Origin: Lichtheimia corymbifera B2541
Lineage: Eukaryota > Mucoromycota > Mucoromycetes > Mucorales > Lichtheimiaceae
Direction of reading: 5' to 3'
Assembly (NCBI GenBank): GCA_000697475.1
Contig: JNEU01001097.1
Location: 124,001 to 188,000, forward strand
Length of the DNA stretch: 64,000 bases
Notes under the pieces: model-generated
The model's input: the letters and a program-made list of their open reading frames with translations, nothing else
Database searches by the model: none
What the model was told of the DNA's origin: nothing
Translations under genes and position numbers: made by a program
Shown: one piece after another, positions 11,614-23,328 of the stretch
Layout: the number at the start of each line of letters is the position of its first letter
Numbering within the stretch: position 1 is the first letter of the stretch

Positions 11614-12943
11614 ATGACTGAAAAGACGGTGTATCAGTTTGGACGGGTAAAGGATATCTTTATTATCATCCTAGTGTCAATCTAATACAAGGTTAGGCGC
11701 CATCCCATTATGCAGGCCCTACTGTTCACAACTCGGCTTTTGCACGTCGTCACCTCCCCATTCGTAAGGTACAATGGACAATGCCATGTCAAAGCAATGC
11801 GGTACTTATTATTGTATAGAATGCCTGTTTGGTGTGTAGCGTATGTTTTACATGTGCTAGGGTAAGTAGAGCACTAAGGAGATGCCGAGGAGATACTAAG
11901 ATAATCTTTTAAAGATGTATGGAGCCAACTGTATTTGTGAAGAAGTGCAGCCAAGACGTGGCAAGAATTTGCCTGAAGGAAGTTTGGACTCAAGAGCCAA
12001 AAAGCTACATCCTCAAGACAAGGAGGATTTCGAGTTTTCTATGAAATGGCTTTCAGAACATGCACATCCTATGTATAGGGACAACACTGGTATCGTCGTG
12101 GGATTACGTGATCTTGCGGAGGTGTCACTTTGCAAGGCACACAGCAGCACCCTTTACCGTGCAAAAAAGCGGCATGAACGTACAAAGTCCCAGCAAGCTC
12201 CACCTTCACCTGCCGACTCTAACAGCATTGATATGATGGTGGATTCGAATCAAGATCAACAACAACAACAGCAGCAGCAACCTCCTTTGGGTGGTGGATT
12301 GGCTGCCAAAGTGCGTGAAATCAGTAGTTATCAACATCATCATCAACCTTCGTATCGTTGGTCGTCACCTGATGTCAATATGATTCAACCATCAACGTCT
12401 TTTAAGCGTAAACGTACTCTTGAACCTCATTCAAGTGCATCTACGCCACTTTACGCTTCTTCTTCACCACCACCACCGCCACCGCCTATTTCATCTTCTT
12501 CGTCTCGATTTCCATCCAATCATCAACAATTGCCTCCACTTTCCACCACTACCAATAACTATAACAACAACCATCGTACAACGACACCATCCTTGTCGTC
12601 CTCATTGTTGATGTCTTACCAATCACCTCCACCCATGATACCCATCTTCAAGCAAGAACAGGTGCTCGAGACTGTATCGCTCAAATCTCCTGATTCACGC
12701 TATTATTTGAGGAACCTTGCTATCACTGACACCTTTACGTTCCGGGATTTACTCAAAGAGATCGACATGACTACTTCACCTCCGCCTGGCAAACGTATCG
12801 TTGTTTCGGATGAAAGAAATGAAACCTTTTTCCCTCTTGATCAAGCCATTCGTAGTGTCATTCGCCGTCCTCTCTCTTCTCACATGGAATTGTGCCTTGG
12901 TTTGCGTGACAAGCCCTCCATTGATTGGAATAACTATGTCTAA
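11614..12943 (+). CDS. Cys-rich putative regulatory protein, family not recognised
   Basis: Four exons (11614-11646, 11697-11768, 11820-11861, 11915-12943) with 46-53 nt introns, all phase 0, encode 391 aa. Exons 2-4 build a compact Cys cluster: CLVCSVCFTCAR followed by MYGANCICEE, which suggests metal binding. Residues about 60-115 are charged and ordered-looking (EDFEFSMKWLSEHAHPMYRD). The middle is disordered (Gln, Pro, Ser, Asn runs, basic patch KRKR). The last about 95 residues form a second ordered block (YYLRNLAITDTFTFRDLL, GKRIVVSDERNETFFPLDQA, LCLGLRDKPSIDW). The architecture of a Cys cluster plus disordered linker plus C-terminal domain resembles a transcriptional regulator, but I do not recognise the family. 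The start is the first ATG, 33 bases before the first donor. Confidence 0.65.
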
Positions 12944-13315
12944 TTAGTGTAACTCGCCTCATTGTTCATTATCACTCCTTTCTCCTCTCGTCTCTTTGTT
13001 ATTTTATATATATAGTTTTCATTTCCCCCACCCTCCCCAATCACTTACCACTACTACACAGCAACCCATCGTCATTCTTTTGTGTTTTTCTTTGTCTCAC
13101 ACATGTTTCTTTTGTCATTCTTGTATATGCATCACTGATTTTTTATATGATCACACACAAAATAGTTTCATTTATTTGTTTTTGGGAATAAGAGAGCTCA
13201 ATTATCATCCTAGATGGCTGCATAAATGGGTCGACAGGGGTTTGGTCAATGGGCACTTTATACCTTTTCTCAATGGTTCATTCCTAAAACACAGCTTTTT
13301 TTCTCTCTTTTTGTT
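12944..13315. other. Short intergenic spacer
   Basis: 372 bases, T- and C-rich; nothing recognised apart from presumed 3' end and promoter signals. Confidence 0.3.
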
Positions 13316-13794
13316 ATGAGCACAATTCACACCATGTCTCCTGAAGCAAGAAAAGCGAACGTCGATGCCAAAAAGTATCACCAACAAAGGCAATCGGAAA
13401 CAGCACATTCTTTTGATGAACTTGAATTTGATTACCCCACTGTGAATGAGCGGATCGATCCAGAAAATGCGTAGGTTGCACACACACAATGTCACCATGG
13501 AAATTATTGACACGTTGTTTATGTAAAGATCATGGCGCGAATACCCAAAAGATCAATGTCAAGTGTGTAAGTTGTGCATAGCTCGTTATTGAAAAGGTGG
13601 AGGCTTTGCTAATGTATAGAAAAAAAGTGCTTGCTCACGATGATGTATTGCCCGAGCTGTCGTCAAAAGACCACACGCCCATGAAAACGAAGGAGGCCTC
13701 TGATAAATGGATCAAAGAACATGCCAATGATGCCTCCACAAAAGGATCACCTTATAAATTTCGTCGAGATGGTTCAGCAGATCTTGTTGGTTGA
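13316..13794 (+). CDS. Small hydrophilic protein, unknown
   Basis: Proposed exons 13316-13470, 13529-13564 and 13620-13794 (121 aa). The first junction is solid (phase 2, AATGC|GTAGGT...TAAAG|A). The second needs a GTGTAA donor at 13565 to keep frame, even though a better-looking GTAAGT lies 2 bases downstream at 13567 and would create a stop codon, so this junction is uncertain. The protein is charged and Glu/Lys/Asp-rich, with no membrane segment or recognised domain; ordered-looking stretches are ELEFDYPTVNERIDPENA and KEASDKWIKEHANDAS. It lies tail-to-tail with the Zn2Cys6 gene, with 61 bases between stops. Confidence 0.5.
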
Positions 13795-13855
13795 CAATAA
13801 AAAATAAGTGTACAAGGTAGAGAAAAGAGGGGTGTTATATGTATATACAAAGAAA

Positions 13856-16847
13856 CTACTGCTGTTGTTCATGCAAATATGGATTCCATTCGTTCCACGT
13901 AATAGCTGTTGGGAATTCCCAAAGGGCCAACTCGGATGATAAACCAGAAATATCAAATTGCACATCGCTCATAGGAACTGCCGTACCAGGAGTTATGTGG
14001 ATGGAGGATTGTGGCGCTGAATTCATCACCATGGGAGCTTGTTGTGAATTAAATTCATGCATGGATGGAGGAGCTGGAGCTGGAGGAGCTGGAGGAGGAG
14101 GTGCGTGCATGTTGATTGCGTTAGATGCTGCATAAGGTTGCTGTTGTTGTTGTTGCACAGGTACATCTACATACACCACGTTTGAATCTGGGCTTTGACT
14201 AGCTCGTGTCGTGGCACCATTGACAAGTAATGATGGTGATGATGATGACGTTGCAGGAAACATTGTTGGCGTTGACGTTGCTTGGTTACCGCTGTTCATC
14301 ATGTTCATAAACGAGCCTTCACTACTTGTATCCACGGGAACTGAATATTTGGCTGCCAATGACATGAGCACTTGTGCAGGTCGACTTCCACGCAATTCAT
14401 CATCTCTTGCATAAATGTTGGCACAACGTGCAAGGTTCTTGGCTCCCAATTGCCGTAAAAACTCGTCTTCACCCTTGACATTGAATAAGAACATGATAGC
14501 TGACTGGAAAATAGCACTGATATCAAAGAAATAAGCTTCATTTATCACATGATGTTACCGCTATTCACTTACTAGCATATAAAATTCCATGGCATGCCTG
14601 TAGGCCCAATAGCTTCCATCCTCTCGACACCATCTACAATGGCAATGGCTGAGGTCATACAAGCACTGAGAGCGTGTAATGCAAAGTCGATATTGAACGT
14701 GTCTCGATCCGATATAAACGAGCGATAGATCAAAAGCTTAAGACAATGATAATACATGTTCAAGAATTCTAAATGCTAAATTAGCATACAACATTGGCTG
14801 CTATAGATACGTTGACCCACTTACCATCTTTGGTGGGGTAACTATCTGGGGCCGCAGTGACAGGATAATGCTCCAATCGATCTTGCGCATCCCTTGCCCA
14901 CTCATCCATCTCATGTGACAGTCGTTTGGCAACATCAATCTTGTCATTCCGCTCACTGGGTTGCACCTTGGCAGAATAAAAGTAGCCCAGAATTTGTCCC
15001 AGGATTCGAGAAAGGGGCATGTAACAAATAAAAAGGCTGTAAATTGGACGTCGCTCACGTAAATCTTCATATGCTTCCAAAAGAAGGCTTGGAATCGGCT
15101 CATTCTCATCCACGTCCCTCGTATGGCTTCCATAACTGCAAGGTGTCTCATAAGGTGATGGTAGCTCCACATCATAATCATCCTCCAAAATGGTCAATCT
15201 AGCAACAAGGCATCAATCAATATCACTCTTTTTCCTTTCCTATCATGATACTCACGGTCGTCCCAACTCGGCGGAAATCTCACGGTCTAGAATATAGGCA
15301 CAGTACCATATACGTCGTCGTAACTCAATTTCATGCTCAGGAAGCCGCCACCTCGCCGAACTGCGGTGAAGTCCCAGATCTTGAGCCTATTAGCGAATCG
15401 TGTGAGTATAAAGTTGGAAAGAAAAATAGGCATTGTACTCACCATACGAATTGCCTTGCAATGGACGAATAAAGAAAAATGTGCATGTTAGCGGTAAGGT
15501 TCTATTCATGCATGCTAAATACGGATACTCACTGTTCCACACATAAACCTACACAAAAGGAAATATAAAAAGTGAGTCCACATGTACTAACCATCACTGT
15601 GGATAAGCACTTACCATTGTAATCGATCATCATCCTCATCCTGAGACATGTTAACAAATGAGGCCAGTAACACCAGAGCCGAGACGGTAGAGAGTTTGGA
15701 TCGACGAAAGACAGTCTCGAGTAACTTTTGTGCTCTTGCTTGGAAGCATTGATGTAATGAACGAATGGTATCCACGGTGATCTTGTATCTGGTATTGAGA
15801 TCCTTTTCCTTGATCATGAAATGACAAGCGACAGCACAAATGGTGTACAATAGGTATTCATCGGGTGGTTGTGGGTTTTGAAAATAGTATTGTTCAAGGA
15901 AACCAATCTTGTTGACGAGAGGAGCTGCCACGTGAACATAACGAAAGTACCTTTTATGCATGATTGGTTGAGTAACCATGGAGAATAAAGAAACAAATAG
16001 AATGTACTTACAATTCAATCATGGAATCTGCCAATTCCAAGGTCATGTTGGGTATATCAGCAAATGGTTCAAATCGTCGTTGTTGGCATGTCGATCGGGA
16101 GATATCACCACTACCACCACGTAAACTAGCTGGGCTGGATGCAGGACATGGCGGTTCGCTTCCACCCGATTTGATGATAACGTGCTCATCTTGTTCGTCG
16201 TTGACTTTTTGTACAATCTCACGATGGTCAATGTGACCTCCACGTTTACTGACAAATGCCTCTTGATCCAACATGTAGTAACCCGCACTACAACCAATAT
16301 ACAAAGTGGTGTTGTAATCTGATAATTTGAGACTGTTGAGATCATCGGCGAGTGAATCCGACGATGCTGTACGTGCCACATTCGAAGTTGCTTCGTTGCT
16401 GATGGTGGTTGATGAAGATGCTGATGGCTTCGCTTTCGCTGTCTGTTCATGATCATTACTGCTAATCACATGGTCACCACCGCTCTCTTGTTGTTTATGA
16501 TCGTTGGTTAACATCTCTTCGAGCCGTTTGATGCGATCTTCAAGTGCTTCAACATATGTCACTGGTACAGGTCCTCGTCGTTTTTGTTCTGAAAGGTGAC
16601 ATTCAACGCCAAGACCGACACACGTGCTGCATGGAAACGTCTCATCGGCATTGCATCGCGTTTTCCGCCTTCGACATGAATCACAGCTTTGCTTTGCTCG
16701 TGTACGTCTAACTGATCGCTGTTGAACGGTGGGGCCCAATCCCGGTACAGGTGCAATGAAGGCAAACGGACGTCGTTGTCGGCGTGCTTTTGAAGTAGTC
16801 GAATGGTTGCTGTTGCTGCTGTTGGATCGAAATCGATCAAACGACAT
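13856..16847 (-). CDS. Zn(II)2Cys6 transcription factor with fungal-specific TF domain
   Basis: 853 aa in eight exons (transcript order): 16847-16012, 15950-15615, 15548-15533, 15454-15443, 15386-15256, 15198-14825, 14768-14573 and 14516-13856. The binuclear zinc cluster has Cys55, 58, 65, 73, 76 and 83 (C-x2-C-x6-C-x7-C-x2-C-x6-C), preceded by a basic stretch and followed by a short coiled coil (YVEALEDRIKRLEEML). The middle-homology domain motif W..G.AIRMAQDLGLHR is assembled only when the 16-nt and 12-nt exons are included; it continues ELRRRIWYCAYILDREISAELGRP. The C-terminus is Gln/Pro/Ala-rich, a likely activation region. It binds CGG-type DNA by family knowledge; the target pathway cannot be read. 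The start is the only ATG upstream of the cluster. Confidence 0.92.
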
Positions 16848-18345
16848 GGAGCGAATACGGAATCAGATATGAATAAAGGTGGGGTTGTTCAAACGTATTG
16901 GCTAGGAAGGAAGGCTCAATGGGGTGTAAGATCATCCAGCGGCGGGTGAGAGAGAGACGACCTGTTTCAAAATGTTTTCCACCACCCAACTCCACGTCCC
17001 AGGCAGTAGGTCTTTGTGCTGGTATATGAGAGACACTATGATTCCATAATGATTACATAGTACTTTGTATGGTTACTATAATAAACAATCGACGTTTGGA
17101 TATAACTATTCTTTGATTTAACCATCATTTTGCATATCTCATGCATTGGGTGATTAATTTCGCATTGCACGTGCTTGTAATGCAAGGGGGTTGTTATGAT
17201 GATCCATTCCTACAACACAAAGGTACATGTTCTGTGACAAAGAATCTGAGTTATCACTACGATATGCTGCGGGATGGCGTTCTTCAATCCTTTATATGCA
17301 AAGAATAAAAACAACTCGCCTACCTCCTTTCTGCGATGCATGCGTGTCCCGAGACGTCGTTCCCATATTTCTGGTACAATGTTGTACTGGAAGAGTAAGA
17401 CATTCTAGTCCCCCCCCTCCTTATGGAAATTCGCTTGAATCGGTTCATTCGCATAAGTGCCATATAGCAGTTCCCATTGGATAGCAGGTGATGGTGATGG
17501 TGGCTAGAATTCGGATCAATGAGTAATGTTGTCGTCAGGGTATATAATCAACCATACCTCGGTTTTGGCGGTAAATGGGAATTGCATAGTAGGGAGTTGT
17601 CATGTGCATAAATTGGTGCAAGAGCCGTTACAAGGTGTCGTCTTGGTTACCATTAAGCATCGTGGCATAATAATTCTCGATGGTATGTATGTACAACGAT
17701 CAAGTGCTTTTTCACACGAACAAATCGCATCAAATTATTTTGTCTTTTCCGATCGCCGTCGGGTGCACGTCCTTGGTTAAGTGAAACCTGACCGGTGTTT
17801 AACATTCATCATCCTGTCTCCCCCTTTTTAACTCCTAGCGGATCTTCATACATAATGCACATGTATGCAATATTAGGGTGATCTTGCTATAATACCACTA
17901 GCTCCTTGTTGTAATCGCATAAAAGGATGATAATGAAAACAAGCAATGATATTGAATGATTCAAGATCGACGGATTATGATGAAATCTGTTTTTTTTCTT
18001 TATGGATCGATCGGACGAACTTTTCCGAATGAATGATTGGTATACAATCATCCAACCGGCGGTAGAACCCCTCCGATTAGCTACCAAGAAAAGCGGGGAA
18101 GCGGCGTCCTACCATTAGGCTTCAGAGCCAGATGTTAACCGGCTGCATGGTTTCCGATGATTTGCTTTTGCTTATAAAAGAAATTTTCAACCTTTTTTCG
18201 GTAGGCTTTTCCCACATGCTCATTCTTTCTACCTGAGTTCTTTTCCAATTTATTTATATATATCACTACTACTACTACTACTATTTGTTGCCAAGTTACA
18301 TTTCTTTATTTCCCGTACTTCATATTGTAATATTCGCCCTATACC
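16848..18345. promoter_or_regulatory. Divergent intergenic region, Zn2Cys6 factor and P-type ATPase
   Basis: About 1.5 kb with no convincing coding frame on either strand. A TATAAAAG at 18173-18180 lies 166 bases before the ATPase ATG, followed by a CT-rich leader and an (ACT)n stretch. Confidence 0.4.
18173..18180 (+). promoter_or_regulatory. TATA box of the P-type ATPase gene
   Basis: TATAAAAG, 166 bases upstream of the start codon, followed by a pyrimidine-rich stretch that fits a fungal transcription start zone. Confidence 0.4.
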
Positions 18346-21300
18346 ATGACCAGTGGCGACAGCAACAGCAACACAACCATTGGCAGCACGGACTGGCACG
18401 TCATGGAAGTGGATCAGGTTGTCAAAACCTTGGGCACATCCATTGAGAAAGGCCTGACCTCGGAAGAAGCTTCATCACGCCATCATCAATATGGATACAA
18501 TGAATTGTCTACAGGAGGTGGTCCTACCTGGTTTACGATCCTGCTACGTCAAACCAAGGATGTCATGAATTGGATTTTCGTAGCCCTTGGTGCCGTATCA
18601 TTTGGATTTGGCGACTACCCCACGGGTTCCATGCTCATGTTTATTGCCGTCCTCAACGTCTATTTATCATTCTCTCAAGAGTATGCAGCTGAACAGACAT
18701 TGGCTGCTCTTCGTAACTTGTCATCCCCTGAAGCACGCGTATTACGTGATGGTCGTACTCAAACACTTGCCAGCCGCGATATTGTTCCCGGTGATATCCT
18801 ATTGATCCAAGAAGGTGATTCGGTTGCCGCTGACGCTCGTCTCGTTACTGTTTCCAATCTTGAAGTGGATGAAGCCTTACTCACTGGTGAATCGGTCCCC
18901 GTACAAAAGCAATTGATTGTGTTGGATAAAGCAGGTAAAGTAAAATCCTCCTTACTTCGGGCTATTTTTGCCTATTTTCTTTGTTTGTGAATTCATATCA
19001 ACTGACAACATTTTTTTATTTACCCAGATGAACCTCTTGGTGATCGTGTCAACATGGCCTACAGCTCAACGGTTGTTTCTAAAGGACGTGGTGCAGCCAT
19101 TGTCACAGCCATTGGCATGCAAACAGAGATTGGCAAGGTTGCAAAGAAACTCAACGATGCAGGAAGCAAGGGGGATACCACACGTTTGCAAAAGAGTCTT
19201 TATCGAATGTACATTGGACTTTTGGTGGCTGCCGTACTCTGTGTCATTATCGTTCTCGCATCCGTACGCTTCAAGGCTGATTATGATATTGGCATGTATG
19301 CCATGACAGCAGCATTGTCAGTATTGCCAGCTGGTCTGACAACAGGTAAGATATATCGTCATGCAGGGATAATGAGTGATTGGAGCAAGGGGACTAATAA
19401 ACATGCAATACAGTCATGACCGTAACATTGGTGCTTGGTGGCAAAGAAATGGCACAACAAAAAGCTGTCGTTCGTAAACTCAAGGTGCTCGAAACATTGG
19501 GTTCGGTGACCAATATTTTCTCTGACAAGACCGGTACCTTAACCATGGCTAAAATGGTTGTCATCCGTTTCTGGACGCCCAATGAAGGATATTTTTATGT
19601 GTCACCCAATGGTTTAGCACCCCATGGCGAAGTGTATCGTACCGACGACCTTAGTGATGATCAAGTGGGAGGTGGTGAACTTGTTGACAAGTCCAATATC
19701 TCGGATTCGATTCGACAACTTGTGTGGTGTTCAGCATTGTGCAATATGTCAGCCATCTTTCGACGTGATGAATCATCGGTATCGGTTGAGAAGCCACCCA
19801 CTTTGAATGATGAAAAGAAGGAACAGCAGCAATCTGATATACAAGAAACTGAATCGGATGATTGGATTCCCAGTGGTGCCCCTACCGAAGTGGCTCTTCA
19901 AGTGTTTGCTCACAAGTTTGATCTCGGAAAGCCACAGTTGACATCTTCTGGTTGGGAGGAACTTGCGGAGTATCAATTTGATTCCACGATCAAGCGCATG
20001 TCCACATTGTGCAGGAACACCGTGTCTGGTGATGCTTTTGTCTTTTCCAAAGGTGCCGCCGAACGTCTCTTGCCGCTCTGCAACAACGTTAAGAATGTCG
20101 ACGAGATTATGAAACGTGTCGATGCTTTGGCTGCAAAGGGTTTGCGTGTCATTGCTCTGGCTATTCGCAAATTGGATCCTGCCGACCTCAAAGACTTGCC
20201 ACCCCACGATCAAATGCACCGCCGATTCCCTCGCGAAGACATGGAGCGTGATCTTGAGTTCCTTGGCCTTACTGGTATCTACGATCCTCCTCGACCTGAA
20301 TCGCGTATTGCTGTGGATGAAGCCCATGAAGCTGGTATCTCTGTTCATATGCTTACTGGTGATCACGAGATCACAGCCCGTGCCATTGCTCGTGAGATCA
20401 ATATCTTGGATGACACCACTATGCAGAATGATCAACTCGTCATGTCAGGCCCACGATTCGATGCTTTAACCGATGAACAAGTCGATGCTCTTGAATACCT
20501 TCCCTTGGTCGTCGCACGATGCTCTCCTGAAACGAAGGTCAAGATGATTCAAGCCTCTGAACGCAGAAACAACATCTCAGCCATGACAGGTGATGGTGTC
20601 AACGATTCTCCATCTTTGCGTATTGCCGATGTCGGTATTGCTATGGGCAAAAACGGAAGCGATGTCGCCAAACAAGCCTCGGATATCATTTTGACCGATG
20701 ACAACTTTGCTACTATCATTCGTGCTATCGCTGAAGGTCGACGCATCTATCAAAACATGCAACGTTTCCTTTTGTACTACTGGATCGCATTGGCTGCTAT
20801 GGCTCTCGTCGTTATTCTTGCATTGGCTATTCAGGATGTGAACGGACGTAGTGCTGCTCCTCTTTCTACTATGCAAATGATCCTGATCTACATTGCTATC
20901 ACTCCACCTGCTGCCGATCTCAGTACTCAGTCTGCTTCTCCCACTGTCATGAAGGAACCTCCACGACCTCCCACTGAAAGCATCTTCAATCCCGAGATCT
21001 TGATGGATTTGACTGTGTATGCAATTGGTATGACAATCATCTGTATGGTCGCCTATGTGGTCCCACTCTACACTGTTGGCTCTGGCATTGGTGCGTCCGA
21101 ATGTGATACCAATTATCGTGAAGGCCCCTGCTATGCATTTTACCGTGCTCGTGCAAGCTTGCTTACCACCTTTTTGTTCTCATCCATTATTGTCATGGTC
21201 CACGTCCGCAGTTATCGCAGTATCGAATGGAATTGGAAGGGCATCAAGAACACTTTCAAGTCCAAGGTCATCATCGGCACGCTTATTTTCGATATTGTCA

Positions 21301-21467
21301 CCTTGGTGCTCTTCATGTACATTCCCCAGGCTGCAATTGAAGGCTTCAGCATGATTGGTATCCAATGGGAATGGGGTATGGCTGTCGGATTGAATCTTTT
21401 CTATATCCTCTTTGGCGAAGTATACAAGCTGATCAAACGCAAAGTCATGAAAACCAAGCGTTCTTAA
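18346..21467 (+). CDS. P-type cation-transporting ATPase (P2-type, ACU/ENA-like)
   Basis: 986 aa in three exons: 18346-18934, 19028-19345 and 19414-21467. The order is an N-terminal cation-ATPase domain, membrane pair 1-2, actuator loop with LTGES, membrane pair 3-4, the phosphorylation motif DKTGTLT (about residue 340), the nucleotide-binding region (KGAAERLLPLC), MLTGD, then TGDGVNDSP and six further membrane helices. In helix 4 the ion-site motif reads LPAGLTT, not the PEGL of Ca2+ pumps, so the calcium-binding Glu is absent. This and TVTLVLGGKEMAQQKAVVRKLK point to a fungal monovalent-cation pump (Na+/K+); I favour the ACU-type uptake ATPases over ENA efflux pumps, but this is inference. 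It probably lies in the plasma membrane. Confidence 0.88.
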
Positions 21468-22111
21468 GCACCTCTTTCACATTCCATGTTCTCATTCTTC
21501 TACATTTATTATCCACACACACACACACACACACCATTTCTACACCCGCATCCATAGACTAATTCACGCTTTAATCACTTGTACTCTCTCCCTTGACATT
21601 TACGATCTTGTTCTGTAAATAAATTTAAAACTCGTACTACTTGATCATCATCCTCATCATCGAATCGCATTGGCTTGAATGTGTGTATCATTCATCATGA
21701 CATTGAACTTTTTTTGCAAAGGCATATGACGCATTTCTATAAGAGTTCTGGATAATGTTTATTAAAAAAAGAATGATTTCTTCTCTACGGCTGTGCCACT
21801 AAGCGCCAAACAGAACATGCTGAGGCTGAGCATGGCTTGCTGGATTTTTGGATTCAGTGGGTTGCACAATAGATCAAGTGTGCTCAGCAGCGTTACGATC
21901 CATATGATCAAATCAAAGTTTTTCGTGCATGATGGCTATCCAGAACTTAGGATAGGCGTATGATGATGATTATTATTGTGGCAAGTGCGTCATGACGACA
22001 TCTTAGTGTTGACGGGATTATAAAAGACCAGGTTTCTTTCTCCTTGATCTATTCTTCTACTGATTCCTCTCACTATTACATACCTCTTTCGATTACTTAC
22101 GTTTACAAAAT
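21468..22111. other. Intergenic region with (CA)n microsatellite
   Basis: 644 bases. It contains a (CA)n run at 21514-21533, the ATPase 3' end, and the promoter of the next gene, including TATAAAAG at 22019-22026. No gene seen. Confidence 0.35.
22019..22026 (+). promoter_or_regulatory. TATA box of the orphan membrane protein gene
   Basis: TATAAAAG 86 bases before the ATG at 22112; spacing and the following CT-rich leader fit a promoter. Confidence 0.45.
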
Positions 22112-22957
22112 ATGGCGTCTCCGGAAATGCTTGGATTTGATATACCCGTTGCAGTATTCAGCGGTGTGGCAACGCTATGGGCAGGCGCACTGGCTATGAA
22201 CGACAAGCGATATGCCATGCGACATACGCTTACCATGCTCGCTGGTCTCTCGTTTCTTATTGCCACTATCTTGGAGCTTGTTGCATCTGGGGAGCTTCGC
22301 TCTTTATACATGGATGATAGCTATTTTCAAATGAATTCGGTGGCTGTGCTTTTCGCCATGATTGCGCGGTACTTGCTGTGGTGCATCCTATTTGAAGTCG
22401 TACGCGGAATCTCGACAACCTCTGAAGACAGCCAGCTTAGCACTATTCCCAAGACCGCCTATGCTTGGAGTGCACTCATGACCATTTTCATGATTGTCTA
22501 TGTCATCCTAATTTTGGTCACTGGTACTTTTGCAGCCGTTGTCATGTATTATATCGGCACGTATGGTATCGTGATGATGAATATCCTCCAATGGGTTCTG
22601 TCGTCTCGTCCTGGATACTCTTTGGCCATCAGTCCGTTCCGCGTATCGTTCCTCATCTTCCTTGTAATACTTATCCTGGTTTCCCTTGGTCAAATCTTTG
22701 GAAATGTCTCAGTCTATGTCCTTGATATGAGTGGATTTATGGCCCTTACTATCCTCTCATATGTTTTCAGCAGCCTACTAGCATCCATGGCTCTTGTATT
22801 TGCATGTGCATGCTCATCCAGATGGGTGAGCTTCAATGATCACGATCGCCTTAACCAAGTAGGTGATGATGAGGCACAACAACCCATGGGCACCTATAAT
22901 CCAGACGACGTATACACTAGCAACAAGACTGTAACTGATGATGTCGATCGCTTCTAG
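22112..22957 (+). CDS. Orphan multi-span (about 7 TM) membrane protein
   Basis: A single-exon gene of 281 aa. Seven hydrophobic segments can be drawn at about residues 12-29, 38-59, 75-97, 118-140, 142-165, 178-200 and 210-238. The N-terminus is short and the C-terminal tail hydrophilic, about 40 residues and acidic, which fits an extracellular N-terminus and cytoplasmic tail. The pattern recalls fungal seven-helix membrane proteins (rhodopsin-like or RTA1-like), but no retinal Lys motif or RTA1 signature is evident, so I do not assign a family. The lack of introns is notable in this intron-rich region. A TATA box lies upstream. Confidence 0.75.
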   Translation: MASPEMLGFDIPVAVFSGVATLWAGALAMNDKRYAMRHTLTMLAGLSFLIATILELVASGELRSLYMDDSYFQMNSVAVLFAMIARYLLWCILFEVVRGISTTSEDSQLSTIPKTAYAWSALMTIFMIVYVILILVTGTFAAVVMYYIGTYGIVMMNILQWVLSSRPGYSLAISPFRVSFLIFLVILILVSLGQIFGNVSVYVLDMSGFMALTILSYVFSSLLASMALVFACACSSRWVSFNDHDRLNQVGDDEAQQPMGTYNPDDVYTSNKTVTDDVDRF

Positions 22958-23328
22958 AACTCTTTCCAATGAACATGTACTACTACTACATTCCCTCCCA
23001 TATATAATGTACTATATAACCTTGCATTGTAATATAATTTGAACAACCATGCATCATAAGATTCTTTTGATTGTATGATATGTATGATTATCATTGATGT
23101 TAAAGTGGCCGAACATAAACGCGTGTTGCAGTTGCCTTTATTCGTATTGATCTATCATTTCTATCAAATGTATTCTAGATATTGGAAGATCATGATCCTA
23201 TAGGGGCTTTAAAGGAAAGATAATGAAAGTAGAAAATCGCGTACAAGAGTGGACTTTCTCTTTATGCTGTAATAGGCAATCCGATCCAAAATTGTGCTCC
23301 ACTCTTCCTTTGTCCTGATCTCTTTTTC
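22958..23328. other. Short intergenic spacer
   Basis: 371 AT-rich bases; nothing recognised. Confidence 0.3.
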
